A stretch of 64,000 bases of DNA from Clostridium_AD sp050717545. Lineage in GTDB: Bacteria; Bacillota; Clostridia; Clostridiales; Clostridiaceae. The stretch lies in NCBI RefSeq assembly GCF_050717545.1, contig NZ_JBOITN010000039.1, forward strand, positions 1-64,000. Direction: 5' to 3'. The notes below the pieces were generated by a model, which was not told where the DNA came from, ran no database searches, and worked only from the letters and a program-made list of their open reading frames with translations. A program made the translations under genes and the position numbers. Below, piece by piece: positions 1 to 8,767 of the stretch (the first letter of the stretch is position 1; each line of letters starts with the position of its first letter).

Positions 1-289
1 CACCCCCCCCCCCCCGAAAAGGTGGAATAGGCAACTTATCCAAGGAATTAAAATTTTCATCAATTGGTATTTTATTTCTTCCTAATCTATCAAGCGATTT
101 GATGTATAAAATATCACCACTTCGAAGAATACGCTTCATTAACTGATATTCAGATCTTTTAAAATCTTTACCACTGGATTTTTCTATAAATATATATTCA
201 TCCTGTATTCCAAGTTATTTAGCCGTAGCAATTTGTCTTTCTAAAGATTGGGCTTTACTACTTACTCTTACATAAAAAAAACTTCTCAT
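1..289 (-). pseudogene. Broken serine recombinase (resolvase/invertase), N-terminal part
   Basis: On the minus strand an ATG at 289 opens a protein with the resolvase N-terminal signature YVRVSSKAQSLERQI, which contains the expected nucleophilic serine region. After 24 codons the frame meets TAA (215-217) and then continues with no shift as resolvase-like sequence, including SGKDFKRSEYQLMKRILRSG and IKSLDRLGRN. The gene therefore carries a nonsense mutation. After LGRN the sequence departs from the family and runs into a 13-C tract at 3-15, so the DNA-binding end is lost or lies outside the window. It resembles the resolvases of Tn3-type and cassette-type elements. Inactive as a full-length enzyme. 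Confidence 0.8.
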
Positions 290-352
290 CCTATGTAGCT
301 CCTTCTTAAACTTTATATGAAAATCATAATAACATTTCAAAAACTACACGAT

Positions 353-397
353 AAAAGGCATTCAAAATAATTATATATTATATTGAATGCCCTTTTG
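353..397. terminator. Hairpin downstream of the recombinase remnant
   Basis: The left arm AAAAGGCATTCAA and the right arm TTGAATGCCCTTTT pair almost perfectly across an AT-rich loop, with A and T tracts on the two sides. The form fits a bidirectional intrinsic terminator. From 290 to about 800 I see no convincing gene. A second inverted repeat (ACAAATAAACACAA against TTGTGTTTATTTTT, about 440-500) lies in the same gap. Confidence 0.5.
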
Positions 398-824
398 CTA
401 TTTATTGGTTCTAAAATTCAATATAATGTGTCATGAGGTGGACAAATAAACACAAGCCAATTTATTGCGGTTTTTAGTTGCTATTTTGTGTTTATTTTTC
501 CCCCTCATTTTCGACTCCGACTGGGGGTGCATCATGCAATTACAGTGAAAAATGATAGTGATTTTGCGTTATTATTAATATATGAATTAATTGTCTTTGT
601 GCGTATCAATGAATCACTTATAGTAGAATATATCTCCCATTTATATTTAATATTTAAAATCACGATGCACAATGCTGGGACAAGCTTCATAAAATATCTT
701 GAGAACATACAGGATGTCTTGTCTATTTTTATTTAGCGTAGATATTGTTAAGAATTACCCTATTACTTAGTGGGGGATTTCTAACTTCCACTATATTTTA
801 AATATAATAAGGAGCTGTATCAAC

Positions 825-1214
825 ATGGAAGAAAAAAATAAATGTCAATCCGATATACAAAATCTTGAGAAACAAATGAACATTCTCTTTGAATGTATAG
901 ACAAAATAATAGTTGCAGAAATAAAACGTATAGATTCTAATAGAGCTATTGATACAAGTGCAGTGGTTCTTGCTAATGAAAAAGCTATAGCTCAAGCATC
1001 GGTCCTAGCAGGTCATGTTGCAACTTCAGATGAAGCTCTTAAAAGCCTAATTGATAATATTAATAATCATCTAGATGAAAGACTAATGGTGTTAGAAAAA
1101 AGCAGATATGAAAGTGAAGGCAGAAAAGGATTATCAACATCTTTGTTAATAATGATTTCAGGTCTTATAGGCGGATTAATTGTTTTTATAGTTCAGAAAT
1201 TGATAAGCTTATAG
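825..1214 (+). CDS. Phage-type small membrane protein (holin/lysis-accessory-like)
   Basis: A 129-residue protein with RBS AAGGAG 10 nt before ATG. Residues 1-95 are charged and predicted helical or coiled coil. Residues 103-127 form one membrane segment (LLIMISGLIGGLIVFIVQKL), giving a C-terminal anchor. This layout matches small prophage proteins encoded beside endolysins (XhlA-like or similar). The nearest lytic gene is the GH25 lysozyme at 3035-3940, on the opposite strand and beyond an IS element, so the two look like pieces of a dispersed lysis module. I do not recognise the exact family, and the lysis role is inferred from architecture and context. Confidence 0.55.
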   Translation: MEEKNKCQSDIQNLEKQMNILFECIDKIIVAEIKRIDSNRAIDTSAVVLANEKAIAQASVLAGHVATSDEALKSLIDNINNHLDERLMVLEKSRYESEGRKGLSTSLLIMISGLIGGLIVFIVQKLISL

Positions 1215-1246
1215 TAATATATTTTTATTGTATCTAAAATAATAAC

Positions 1247-1278
1247 GAAAGTAACACAAGTGTAATTGTGTTACTTTC
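1247..1278 (+). terminator. Intrinsic terminator after the phage-type gene
   Basis: GAAAGTAACACAA and TTGTGTTACTTTC are perfect 13-bp arms around a 6-nt loop, followed by ACTTTTG. A close relative of this sequence recurs at 9693-9726. Confidence 0.7.
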
Positions 1279-1516
1279 ACTTTTGCTATATTACTCATTG
1301 TTAGTTTTGTTATAACAATTAAAGATATATGTACTAGTACTTAACACTTATATTTAATCTACATTGGTATGTGCCACTTTTAAGATAACATTTATCCCAG
1401 TTTAATATATTATATATGGGACCTTTTCCATATATAATATATTAAATATCGCTAACTTACCGGAGTGATATATCCTAACTTAATTGCTAGATAAAAAAGA
1501 AGGCAATTGTATATAA

Positions 1517-2973
1517 TGGTACCTATAGGAAGGACACTTTTAAAAAAAGTGTTTGGATTATAGGTGCTTTTTTTGTATAATTTATATATAGATAGGATGG
1601 TGGAAAATGAGTAAAATTTTATTTACCAAAAAAAATATTTTAAAGCTTGAAAAAAATAAAAATGTCAAAAATGTTAGTGAATGTGGAATTACGTATGACT
1701 TTAAATTTAAAATGTTATTTATAAATGAATATATTGCTGGAAAACTACCAAGACAGATTTTTGCCGAAAATGGATTTGATATAGATGTAATAGGGTTAAA
1801 AAGAATCGAGCAATCAGCATATAGGTGGAATGCAGCATACAAAAGGGATGGAATAATAGGGTTAGAAGACACAAGGAAAACAGCAAGCGGTAGACCACGC
1901 TCTACCGAGCTTACTAAGGAAGAAATAATAGCGAGGCAAAATGCTAGAATAAACCTACTTGAGGCACAGGTAGAATTGTTAAAAAAATTAGACGCGAAAG
2001 AAAGGCGGGTGGTACAAAAAAATAAGAAAATTAAATCAAGCGATGCTTTTAAAACTATAAAAGAAGTTATTGAAAAATATAGCTTTGTAAATGTAATTGG
2101 ATACTTATGCGAATTATCAGGAGTGTCTAGATCTGGTTATTACAATTACATTGCTTCAAAGGATATACGGGTAGAACGCGAGCAGCGTGATTTAGAGGAT
2201 AGAGACTTAATACTAAAGGCATTTAATCGAAGGGGCTATAAGAAAGGATCTAGATCTATTAAGATGATATTAGTTAATGAATTTAATATTATATATAGTT
2301 TAAAACGTATCCGTAGGATTATGAACAAATATGAAATAATATGCCCTCACAGAAAGGCAAATCCATATAGAAGAATTGCTAAAGCAACAAAAGAGCATAG
2401 CGTAGTGAAAAATATTTTGAATCGCGAATTCAAGCAGGCTACGCCGGGGAAGGTTCTGCTTACTGATATAACATACTTACCATACAGTAATAGTAAAATG
2501 GCTTACTTATCCACAATTAAGGACTCCTCAACAAATGAAATATTAGCATATCAAACTTAAGATAGAATAACACTAGATATAGCATTGGATACAATAAAAA
2601 AGCTAGTTAAAACTAAACGAGTAACATTAATAAAAGATGCATTTATTCATTCAGATCAAGGTAGTCATTATACAAGCCCAACATTTCAAAAGTTATTAAA
2701 AAAACATAAATTAGCACAATCAATGTCACGTAGAGGTAACTGTTGGGACAATGCTCCACAAGAATCATTCTTTGGACATATGAAAGATGAGATAGATTTA
2801 AAGTCCTGTACTACTCTTGAGAATGTTAAGAAAATCATAGATAAGTATATCACATATTATAACAATTACAGATACCAGTGGGACTTGAAAAAGATGACTC
2901 CTGTGCAATACAGAAATCACCTTTTAGCATCCTAACACTCTTTTTTTTATATTGTCCTTGACATAGATACCGG
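1517..2973 (+). mobile_element. IS3-family insertion sequence (about 1.46 kb), inactive
   Basis: The element is bounded by imperfect inverted repeats. The left end begins TGGTACCTATAGGAAGGACA, and the right end read in reverse complement is CGGTATCTATGTCAAGGACA, matching at 15 of 20 positions. It holds one transposase frame. I could not identify a clear target-site duplication, so the outer boundaries are good to a few bases only. Between the left repeat and the ORF lies a hairpin (ACACTTTT/AAAAAGTGT, about 1534-1553). Confidence 0.75.
1607..2935 (+). pseudogene. IS3-family transposase interrupted by an in-frame stop
   Basis: The first part (1607-2560, 317 aa) has an N-terminal helix-turn-helix region, a leucine-rich coiled coil (NARINLLEAQVELLKKL) and the start of the rve integrase core with the first catalytic aspartate in LLTDITYLPY. 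TAA at 2558-2560 ends it after AYQT. The same frame then continues DRITLDIALDTIKKL and carries the second aspartate (HSDQGSHYTSP) and the catalytic glutamate (NAPQESFFGHMKDEI). No frame change is needed, so one nonsense codon splits the DDE triad. The helix-turn-helix and catalytic parts share one frame, unlike the two-frame OrfA/OrfB layout common in this family. Confidence 0.88.
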
Positions 2974-3034
2974 TTTAGTATGCCCTCTTTCTTTCATTTT
3001 AAATATATTTTATAACAGAATGCAACACGATTTT

Positions 3035-3940
3035 TTATTTTAAAAGTTGTGTTGTTGTTAATGGTCCTACAATTCCATCTGATTTTAACTTTCTTGAAAC
3101 CTGAAAATTCTTAACTGCTATTAGGGTATTAGGCCCAAAGTATGAATCAGCTCCAGTTTTTCCGCAGTTAAATCCTAATGAAATAAGTCGTTTCTGTATA
3201 AAACGTACAAGCTCATTATAAATTCCTGAAGTAACAAATGTTTTATCTATAACTTCATTTGTATGGATACCTTTAATACCATCCTCAACAAGATTGTGCC
3301 TATTTTTGTCTGTTAATCCAACTAAGTTGGCAGCATGTTGAAATGCCTTTACAACTAAATTAACAGGTACAGGTGGAATTAAACTAAGAAATATACCTGT
3401 ACTAAATTTATTTAAATCTACAGGCCCATTTATTCCGTTTACGCTTCCGGAATCTGAATATTGAAAACCTATATAATTAGCTGCATCTGGTTTTGAGACT
3501 CCATAATGTGCAACCCACAAAGGTATATTTATGACTGTATTGTCTAAATTATTTGCGTAGAAATAATCCCCTGTATAAATACATACTTCTTTTTTATTTG
3601 ATGTCAGGTAATTGGCAAACAGTCTTACATTAGAACTTATTTTAGTTACAGCTTGTCCTAATGTTACTTCTACATCTATAGCATATTTACAGTCTACTGA
3701 AAGTCCATTTATAGTGCTTAGAAAATATTTTGCCTCTAATATTGGATCATTTGCTCTTAGATAATGATAAAAGCCAATTTTGAGTCCGGCTGCTTTTGCT
3801 CCATTATATTGTGGTATTAACAAAGGATTGGTGTAAGCGATTCCTTCAGTTGCCTTAATATAAACTATTTCTATCCCACTGTTTTTTACTTTTACAAAAT
3901 CTACATTACCTTGATAACTAGATATATCTATTCCTTTCAT
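3035..3940 (-). CDS. GH25 lysozyme with C-terminal peptidoglycan-binding domain (endolysin)
   Basis: This 301-residue protein would hydrolyse the beta-1,4 bond between N-acetylmuramic acid and N-acetylglucosamine. The GH25 fold covers roughly residues 1-195: it starts GIDISSYQG with the first conserved aspartate and carries the catalytic D89/E91 pair in YAIDVEV. A linker leads to a PG_binding_1 domain (about 235-301) with the typical GPNTLIAVKNFQ and DGIVGPLTT segments. There is no signal peptide, as in holin-dependent phage endolysins. RBS AGGAGA lies 8 nt before ATG. Most likely a prophage endolysin remnant or an autolysin derived from one. Confidence 0.9.
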   Translation of the reverse strand: MKGIDISSYQGNVDFVKVKNSGIEIVYIKATEGIAYTNPLLIPQYNGAKAAGLKIGFYHYLRANDPILEAKYFLSTINGLSVDCKYAIDVEVTLGQAVTKISSNVRLFANYLTSNKKEVCIYTGDYFYANNLDNTVINIPLWVAHYGVSKPDAANYIGFQYSDSGSVNGINGPVDLNKFSTGIFLSLIPPVPVNLVVKAFQHAANLVGLTDKNRHNLVEDGIKGIHTNEVIDKTFVTSGIYNELVRFIQKRLISLGFNCGKTGADSYFGPNTLIAVKNFQVSRKLKSDGIVGPLTTTQLLK

Positions 3941-4254
3941 TAAATTTCATCTCCTATAAATTTTAATTGTCTGCACTTACTGGATTTTTCTTTGTATTTC
4001 TGTAGTCTAATAAAACAATAGACTCTATATTTCTCTACAGTTTTCTTTAAATATATTTGTAAGGCAATTTATTTCTCACTTTAATATCTACTAATTTTGT
4101 TATAATAATTTGGCTATTTATTAGAATGTTTAATATACATAACTATTAATAACATAGTAACTGACTATATACAGAGTTTTAAATTAATATTTTCTGTTTT
4201 ATAATCTTTTACTTATATATATTATGAATATTTTTATATAATGTACATACAAAA

Positions 4255-4284
4255 AGTACTGCACTATTTAAATAATGCAATACT
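4255..4284 (-). terminator. Stem-loop in gene-poor spacer
   Basis: AGTACTGCACTATTT pairs with AAATAATGCAATACT, with two G-U type mismatches. Read on the minus strand it is followed by TTTTT, as in an intrinsic terminator. The rest of 3941-4378 shows no gene. Confidence 0.4.
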
Positions 4285-4378
4285 TAATAGTTTGTTTTCA
4301 CCCAAATCATCAACAATAGGCTAGGAGTCAAGTATTGAATAAGTGAGGAAGGATATTTTTCACTAAATACAACGATGA

Positions 4379-4567
4379 AATAGTGGAACCTCATCAATCA
4401 TTAAGGTTGATGAAACCACCTTTAAATTGGCTAAGCTTGGAGTTAGTAAATGTTATCAGGGGATAGGAATAGGCACAAAGGTTATAGAAAAATGTTTGCT
4501 TGCCGTGAATCAACAATCAGTCAAAAACCTTATCCTCTATACAAACCACAAGCTCCTTTCTCTGTAA
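4379..4567 (+). pseudogene. GNAT N-acetyltransferase remnant (acetyl-CoA-binding core)
   Basis: One frame reads GTSSIIKVDETTFKLAKLGV and then SKCYQGIGIGTKVIEKCLLA, followed by KNLILYTNHKL and a stop at 4565. LAKLGV...YQGIGIGTKVIEKCL is the GNAT motif A, with the Q/R-x-x-G-x-G/A loop that binds acetyl-CoA pyrophosphate. LILYTNHKL is the beta-5 region typical of clostridial GNATs. No start codon lies in frame upstream (a stop precedes the segment), and the C-terminal strands are lost. A remnant only. Confidence 0.7.
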
Positions 4568-4814
4568 GGTTCCTGACCCTTGGGCTCCAGATTACAGCTA
4601 TGTTCTTGATACCCCTAATTAAGAATATACACTACTTGTATGCATGATTTTTAACTTTATCCACGCTCCAAATTCCATACCATCATACTAATTATTTAGT
4701 ACAAGTTTATGATATAGATTTATAAAAAATTTTGATCAAAATACGCTTTGCTTTGTTTATCAGAATGACCTATTTACATTTAAGTATAATAAGTTATTTA
4801 ATTGAATAGCATAT

Positions 4815-4848
4815 ATATGAGGAACGTAAATTTAACTGTTCCTCATAT
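4815..4848 (-). repeat. Inverted repeat downstream of the 54-aa ORF
   Basis: ATATGAGGAAC and GTTCCTCATAT are perfect 11-bp arms around a 12-nt loop, 12 bp beyond the stop codon of the small minus-strand ORF. A U-run is weak, so it could be a terminator or simply a stable 3' hairpin. Confidence 0.5.
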
Positions 4849-4859
4849 GATATTTATAA

Positions 4860-5024
4860 TTAATCGTCTTTATTTAAACATTTCCAAATAAAGTTTTTGA
4901 TTTTTTCCATAGCTTTTCTATATCCTTTGCTCCATATTCTTGTTTCATAGTTATAATTATCAAGTGGCTTATTTATTTCACTCTCAATATAATTTAGTAT
5001 CTGGTATAGTTTTTTTTCTAACAT
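4860..5024 (-). CDS. Small basic hypothetical protein (54 aa)
   Basis: A short ORF starts at ATG 5024 with RBS GAGGAG about 9 nt upstream and reads MLEKKLYQILNYIESEINKP to the end ...FIWKCLNKDD. It looks genuinely translated: a good RBS, a coherent amphipathic and basic sequence, and a hairpin just after the stop. The aromatic and lysine-rich C-terminus (YRKAMEKIKNFIWKCLNK) may be helical. I do not recognise a family. It sits among remnants, so it could also be the tail of a larger decayed gene. Confidence 0.5.
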   Translation of the reverse strand: MLEKKLYQILNYIESEINKPLDNYNYETRIWSKGYRKAMEKIKNFIWKCLNKDD

Positions 5025-5379
5025 CTATATACATCTCCTCATTAGATAAAATATGCTAAGGTTTTAAAAATGGGACAAGTTATAGATTGTATTTCGTTAT
5101 CTTGTATGCGGATAAATTATTAATTTATAAAAACAATAAAATAATATAGATATATGGCGTATAGCCAACGTTTCAGAAAAACTCACGTTAAGGAGTTAAA
5201 TCAGTAGTTTGTTTAAATTCCACCTTTTTAATAATTTCCTTAACATTACAACCCACGCTTTAATAAAAAAGACTTGTTAATTTCCATACTGAGGGAGGTT
5301 GTGTTATCGTATAAGTATATTTACCAATATCTCGAGAAATTTACATAATAGTATATATTATATAGGGGAGACTACAAAT

Positions 5380-5939
5380 ATGGAAGAATCAAAAGAAAAA
5401 GTAACCCAAAGATCCATATCTCTTGGAGCAGATTATTATGTTATAAAACCTTTCGACATTAACGTATTAGTTCATCGAATAAGACAGCTGTTAGATCATA
5501 CTATAAGTAGTTGTTACACTAAAAAACCGGTATCTCATTTTGAAAATACTGAAACTAAAGCAAATGAATGTGATATAAGTGAACCAGTTGATATGATTGC
5601 TCAGATAACTAACATTATTCATGAAATTGGAGTACCCGCTCACATAAGAGGCTATATGTATTTAAGAGAATCAATAAACATGGTAATGGATGATATAGAG
5701 CTTTTATCAGCAGTTACAAAAGAATTATACCAGTAGTAGGTAAAAGGTTTAATACAACTGGTAGTAGGGTGGAAAGAGGTATAAGGCATGCAATAGAAGT
5801 TGCATGGACTAGGGGTGACTTAGAAACTATTAATAAGATTTTTGGTTATTCTATTAGTAATGAAAAAGGCAGACCTACTAATTCACAATTTATAGCAATG
5901 GTGGCTGACAAGTTAAGATTACAAAATAGGGTTAGTTAG
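5380..5939 (+). pseudogene. spo0A: spo0A-derived gene with receiver deletion and a frameshift
   Basis: RBS GGGGAG precedes ATG 5380. MEESK, a normal Spo0A start, is joined directly to EKVTQRSISLGADYYVIKPF, the end of the receiver domain. About 95 receiver residues are missing, including the phospho-acceptor aspartate. The linker and the effector domain follow (DMIAQITNIIHEIGVPAHI, GYMYLRESINMV). At about 5730 the frame hits TAG after KELY. With one base restored, reading continues as VGKRFNTTGSRVERGIRHAI, EVAWTRG, GRPTNSQFIAMVADKLRL and ends at 5937-5939. The DNA-recognition helix of Spo0A is therefore still encoded but out of frame. It cannot make a normal Spo0A. The functional copy should lie elsewhere. 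Confidence 0.85.
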
Positions 5940-6033
5940 TTTGGTGTAGTTACTGACATTTTGTTTTTTACTTATTTATAACAATAAATTAGAAAGTAAA
6001 ACCTGTGCGTATACACTTCCATATTTTACAACA

Positions 6034-6161
6034 GGGTCGTATCAGCCGACTAATAAATGTAAAATTTATATAAAGATTATATTGTGTAATTAAGGTCACA
6101 CCCACATCATCATCGCCTAGCTAACCATTCATTCCCATATACTAGGTGGCTGATGCGACCC
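6034..6161. mobile_element. MITE-like 128-bp element
   Basis: Terminal inverted repeats GGGTCGTATCAGCC (6034-6047) and GGCTGATGCGACCC (6148-6161) match at 13 of 14 positions. They flank non-coding DNA. TTACAA occurs just outside both ends (6026-6031 and 6164-6169), each separated from the repeat by CA, and may be a target duplication. No transposase is encoded, so it would need to be mobilised in trans. The remainder of 5940-6472 holds no gene that I can see. Confidence 0.5.
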
Positions 6162-6472
6162 CATTACAAAAATTAGTAACAAAGTGAACAATTTCTGTTT
6201 GCTAATTTTGATACATGAAATTACCTCCTTAAATTGTTTGGTAATTTCAGTATTGTCTTTTCTGTTAAATTATATAACAAAATCCTCAGGATTCAACATA
6301 AAAAGCATCATTTAAGTTACTTTCAAACATTCCTAAGGATTTTCTAAAGCTGAGGATAAGGCACGGTTATTATTAATTTCAAGCCTTCCATCAAGCCATC
6401 TCACTTTCTAATACACTTGACTCCATATTTTGCCTCCTTACATTTTATTATGAATTATTACTTACAATATTT

Positions 6473-7903
6473 TTAAATTATGTTACTATATAACTTAATA
6501 TACTTCTTAGCTGAAATTTCCCAACTATTGTTTGAAAGCATGGCATTGCGAATTAATTTATTCCAGGAAGCTTTGTCTTTATATAAATCTAGAGCTCTAT
6601 TTACTGCATCTAATAATTCATCACTCTTATAATTGTTAAAAGAGAAACAATTGCCATTACCCGTATATTTGCTATAAAAGATAACGGGGTCTTTTAACCC
6701 TCCAGTTTCGTGAATAATTGGAATACTTCCATATTTTAATGCTATAAGATGTTCTATACCACCAGGCTCAAGTAACGACGGCATTAAAAATATATCGGAA
6801 GCAGCGTATATTTTTTGTGCTGTTTTTTCATCAAAAACAATGTTTGTTGATAGCCTACTTGGATATCTAGAAGCATAAAATTGAAATATATCTTCATAAT
6901 ATTTCTCGCCATTACCAAGCAATACTATTTGAATATCAAGGCTAAGTAATTCTTGGAGTTTATCTATAATTAAATCTAAACCCTTTTGATTAACTAGGCT
7001 AGTTACAATTCCTACCATTGGCATATCTTCGTCTACGGTAAAACATAGTTCTTCTTGAAATCTCAATTTATTTTTCACCTTTTGTTTTATACTTTGTAAA
7101 TCGTAATTATGAAATATTTTTTTATCCAATTTAGGATTGTAGAGTTCATAGTCTATACCATTTATAATTCCATAAAGTTTTTCAGCTTTGGATGACAATA
7201 ATCCACCTAAACCTTCTTCATAAAAAGGAGTCTGTATTTCTCGTGTATAAGTATTACATACAGTAGTTACTGCATCTGAGAAAACAATTCCACCTTTCAT
7301 GAAAGATATAGAATCATAAAATTTTAGTGCATCCTCATTAAAATAAATCTCCTCTAAATTTAATAACTCATTTAATATTTCTCTTGGAAATATTCCTTGA
7401 TTTTTTACATCATGTATAGTAAATATACTCTTTATTTTACTAAATCCGGTGTCCTTACTATCGTTGGCTTTAAGTAAAACAGGTATAATTCCACATTGCC
7501 AATCATTACAATGAATTATATCTGGTGTAAAATCTACCATGTATTTTATAGATTCTAATATTGCTTTTGAAAAATAAGAGAATCTTTCACCATCATCGTA
7601 ATATCCATATACATGAGGTCTCTTAAAATAATATTCATTATCTATAAAATAGTAAGGCACATCATCATAAGTTAAATATTCCAAACCACAATATTGGTTT
7701 CTCCATCCAACTTTCACTTTAAAAGTAGATATAGTTTCCATACAATTTTTAAAAGGCAAGGGAATACCACTGTATTTAGGTATAATTACTCTACAATCAA
7801 TTCCAAACTTTCTTAGAGCTTTAGGTAGTGCATATACCATATCCCCAACGCCTCCAGTTTTTATAAAAGGATACGCTTCAGAAGCCACAAATAACACTTT
7901 AAT
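6473..7903 (-). CDS. glgA: Glycogen (starch) synthase, ADP-glucose type
   Basis: A GT5 glycosyltransferase that transfers glucose from ADP-glucose to the growing alpha-1,4-glucan. The N-terminal KTGG loop (FIKTGGVGDM), the catalytic-domain segment IHCNDWQCG and the C-terminal PSLLEPGG motif are all present, and the length of about 476 residues is normal. Start choice: the first canonical codon is GTG 7897, but it lies 13 nt from the AGGAGG. ATT at 7903 lies 7 nt from it and gives the family-typical start M-K-V-L-F-V-A-S-E, so I favour the rare ATT start. The usual partners glgC/glgD and glgP are not adjacent, so the gene stands alone among remnants. Confidence 0.9.
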   Translation of the reverse strand: MKVLFVASEAYPFIKTGGVGDMVYALPKALRKFGIDCRVIIPKYSGIPLPFKNCMETISTFKVKVGWRNQYCGLEYLTYDDVPYYFIDNEYYFKRPHVYGYYDDGERFSYFSKAILESIKYMVDFTPDIIHCNDWQCGIIPVLLKANDSKDTGFSKIKSIFTIHDVKNQGIFPREILNELLNLEEIYFNEDALKFYDSISFMKGGIVFSDAVTTVCNTYTREIQTPFYEEGLGGLLSSKAEKLYGIINGIDYELYNPKLDKKIFHNYDLQSIKQKVKNKLRFQEELCFTVDEDMPMVGIVTSLVNQKGLDLIIDKLQELLSLDIQIVLLGNGEKYYEDIFQFYASRYPSRLSTNIVFDEKTAQKIYAASDIFLMPSLLEPGGIEHLIALKYGSIPIIHETGGLKDPVIFYSKYTGNGNCFSFNNYKSDELLDAVNRALDLYKDKASWNKLIRNAMLSNNSWEISAKKYIKLYSNII

Positions 7904-8061
7904 ACTAACCCCTCCTCTTAGTTTTTTAAATTATGCAATTTAAGATTTTTTTATTGCAATAGAATTTAATTTGTATCATTTTTTAACTGAAAAAATGGAT
8001 ATAATTAAAAGTTTAATATTTATAAATAATGAGCTGAAATGGTAACTTCATTATTGTTTAC

Positions 8062-8393
8062 TCAAAGTAGAGATATTAATTCTCCCTGTCTCTTATTACA
8101 AATTATTAACTCGGCAGCCCATTTTTCTTTCTCTTCGCTTTTCAAGGCAATCTCTTTATATGCATTAATTAACTCAGCTGTCCTATATAATTCCTCTCTG
8201 ATTTGAAAAACATGTTCCTTATTAGCAATAATTAATTCAGTCACGTTGTTGGTTTTTTCTTCAATTTCTTTATTTGAAAAACATGTTCCTTATTAGCAAT
8301 AATTAATTCAGTCACGTTGTTGGTTTTTTCTTCAATTTCTTTTAATCTTATTTCTAATTGCTCTGTTTCTTGTATGTAAAAACTATCATCCAT
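8062..8393 (-). pseudogene. Coiled-coil kinase-linker remnant broken by a 71-bp tandem duplication
   Basis: RBS GAGGGGG precedes ATG 8393. The frame reads MDDSFYIQETEQLEIRLKEI and continues to NVTELIIANKEHVFQ, then goes out of frame because the next 71 bp are an exact repeat and 71 is not a multiple of three. The second copy restores the frame: NVTELIIANKEHVFQIREEL, then KSEEKEKWAAELIICNK, stopping at 8062. Segments of the type EEKEKRAAELIIANKEL are common linker repeats in bacterial sensor kinases and PAS proteins. No PAS or kinase domain remains, so this is a fragment. Confidence 0.65.
8201..8342. repeat. Exact 71-bp tandem duplication (two copies)
   Basis: The unit starting ATTTGAAAAACATGTTCC at 8201 recurs from 8272 without a difference that I can see. 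The absence of divergence implies a recent event. It frameshifts the host ORF. Confidence 0.9.
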
Positions 8394-8506
8394 ATGCCAT
8401 TCCCCCTCGTTATATACTTTATTGAGACTAAAATACTAATATTATCTAAGCAACCATAGAAATTTATATGCTGCCATGCAACTGGAAAGATATGTGCCAA
8501 TATTTT

Positions 8507-8686
8507 TCATTTCCGTTTTTGTTCCATTGATATAGATACACCATCTCGTGCATTTTGTAAATAATAATTGTTAATCAGCTTGTCCAACTCTTGACTTAAA
8601 TAAATTACTTTATAATCAGTAAGATTTTCAGTAATTTGTATTAAATTTTCTAATTTTTCTCTAAATAATCCTATTTCATCATTCAT
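8507..8686 (-). CDS. Spo0E-like aspartyl-phosphate phosphatase
   Basis: A 59-residue protein from ATG 8686 with RBS AGGAGG 5 nt upstream (minus strand). It carries the Spo0E-family signature SQELDKLI (residues 31-38), in which the SQELD residues bind magnesium and the phospho-aspartate, between two helices. The size is typical for the family. Spo0E proteins dephosphorylate Spo0A~P and so delay sporulation. It lies about 80 bp downstream of a truncated anti-sigma gene and the ECF sigma gene at 8900, on the same strand. A C-terminal scrap of a second copy lies at 10556-10601. Confidence 0.85.
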   Translation of the reverse strand: MNDEIGLFREKLENLIQITENLTDYKVIYLSQELDKLINNYYLQNARDGVSISMEQKRK

Positions 8687-8767
8687 AACTCCTCCTTGGT
8701 AATACTATTATTTGTTTATGTAATTTTATCTAAGGTGAGTGTGAGTTCTTAACAGTTTATGACGAAG

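Noticed and set aside
488..736. 82-codon plus-strand ORF
   Set aside because: It begins inside an inverted repeat, has no RBS, and shows no recognisable protein pattern. Treated as non-coding.
1607..2935. Two separate transposase genes
   Set aside because: Both parts are in the same frame and divided only by a TAA, and each holds part of one DDE triad, so this is one broken gene.
4450..4647. 65-codon plus-strand ORF
   Set aside because: It overlaps the GNAT remnant in another frame, and the GNAT frame has clear family motifs.
5720..5740. Programmed frameshift in the spo0A-like gene
   Set aside because: The sequence at the shift has no X-XXY-YYZ slippery heptamer or obvious stimulatory structure, and the receiver is deleted as well. 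Decay is the simpler reading.
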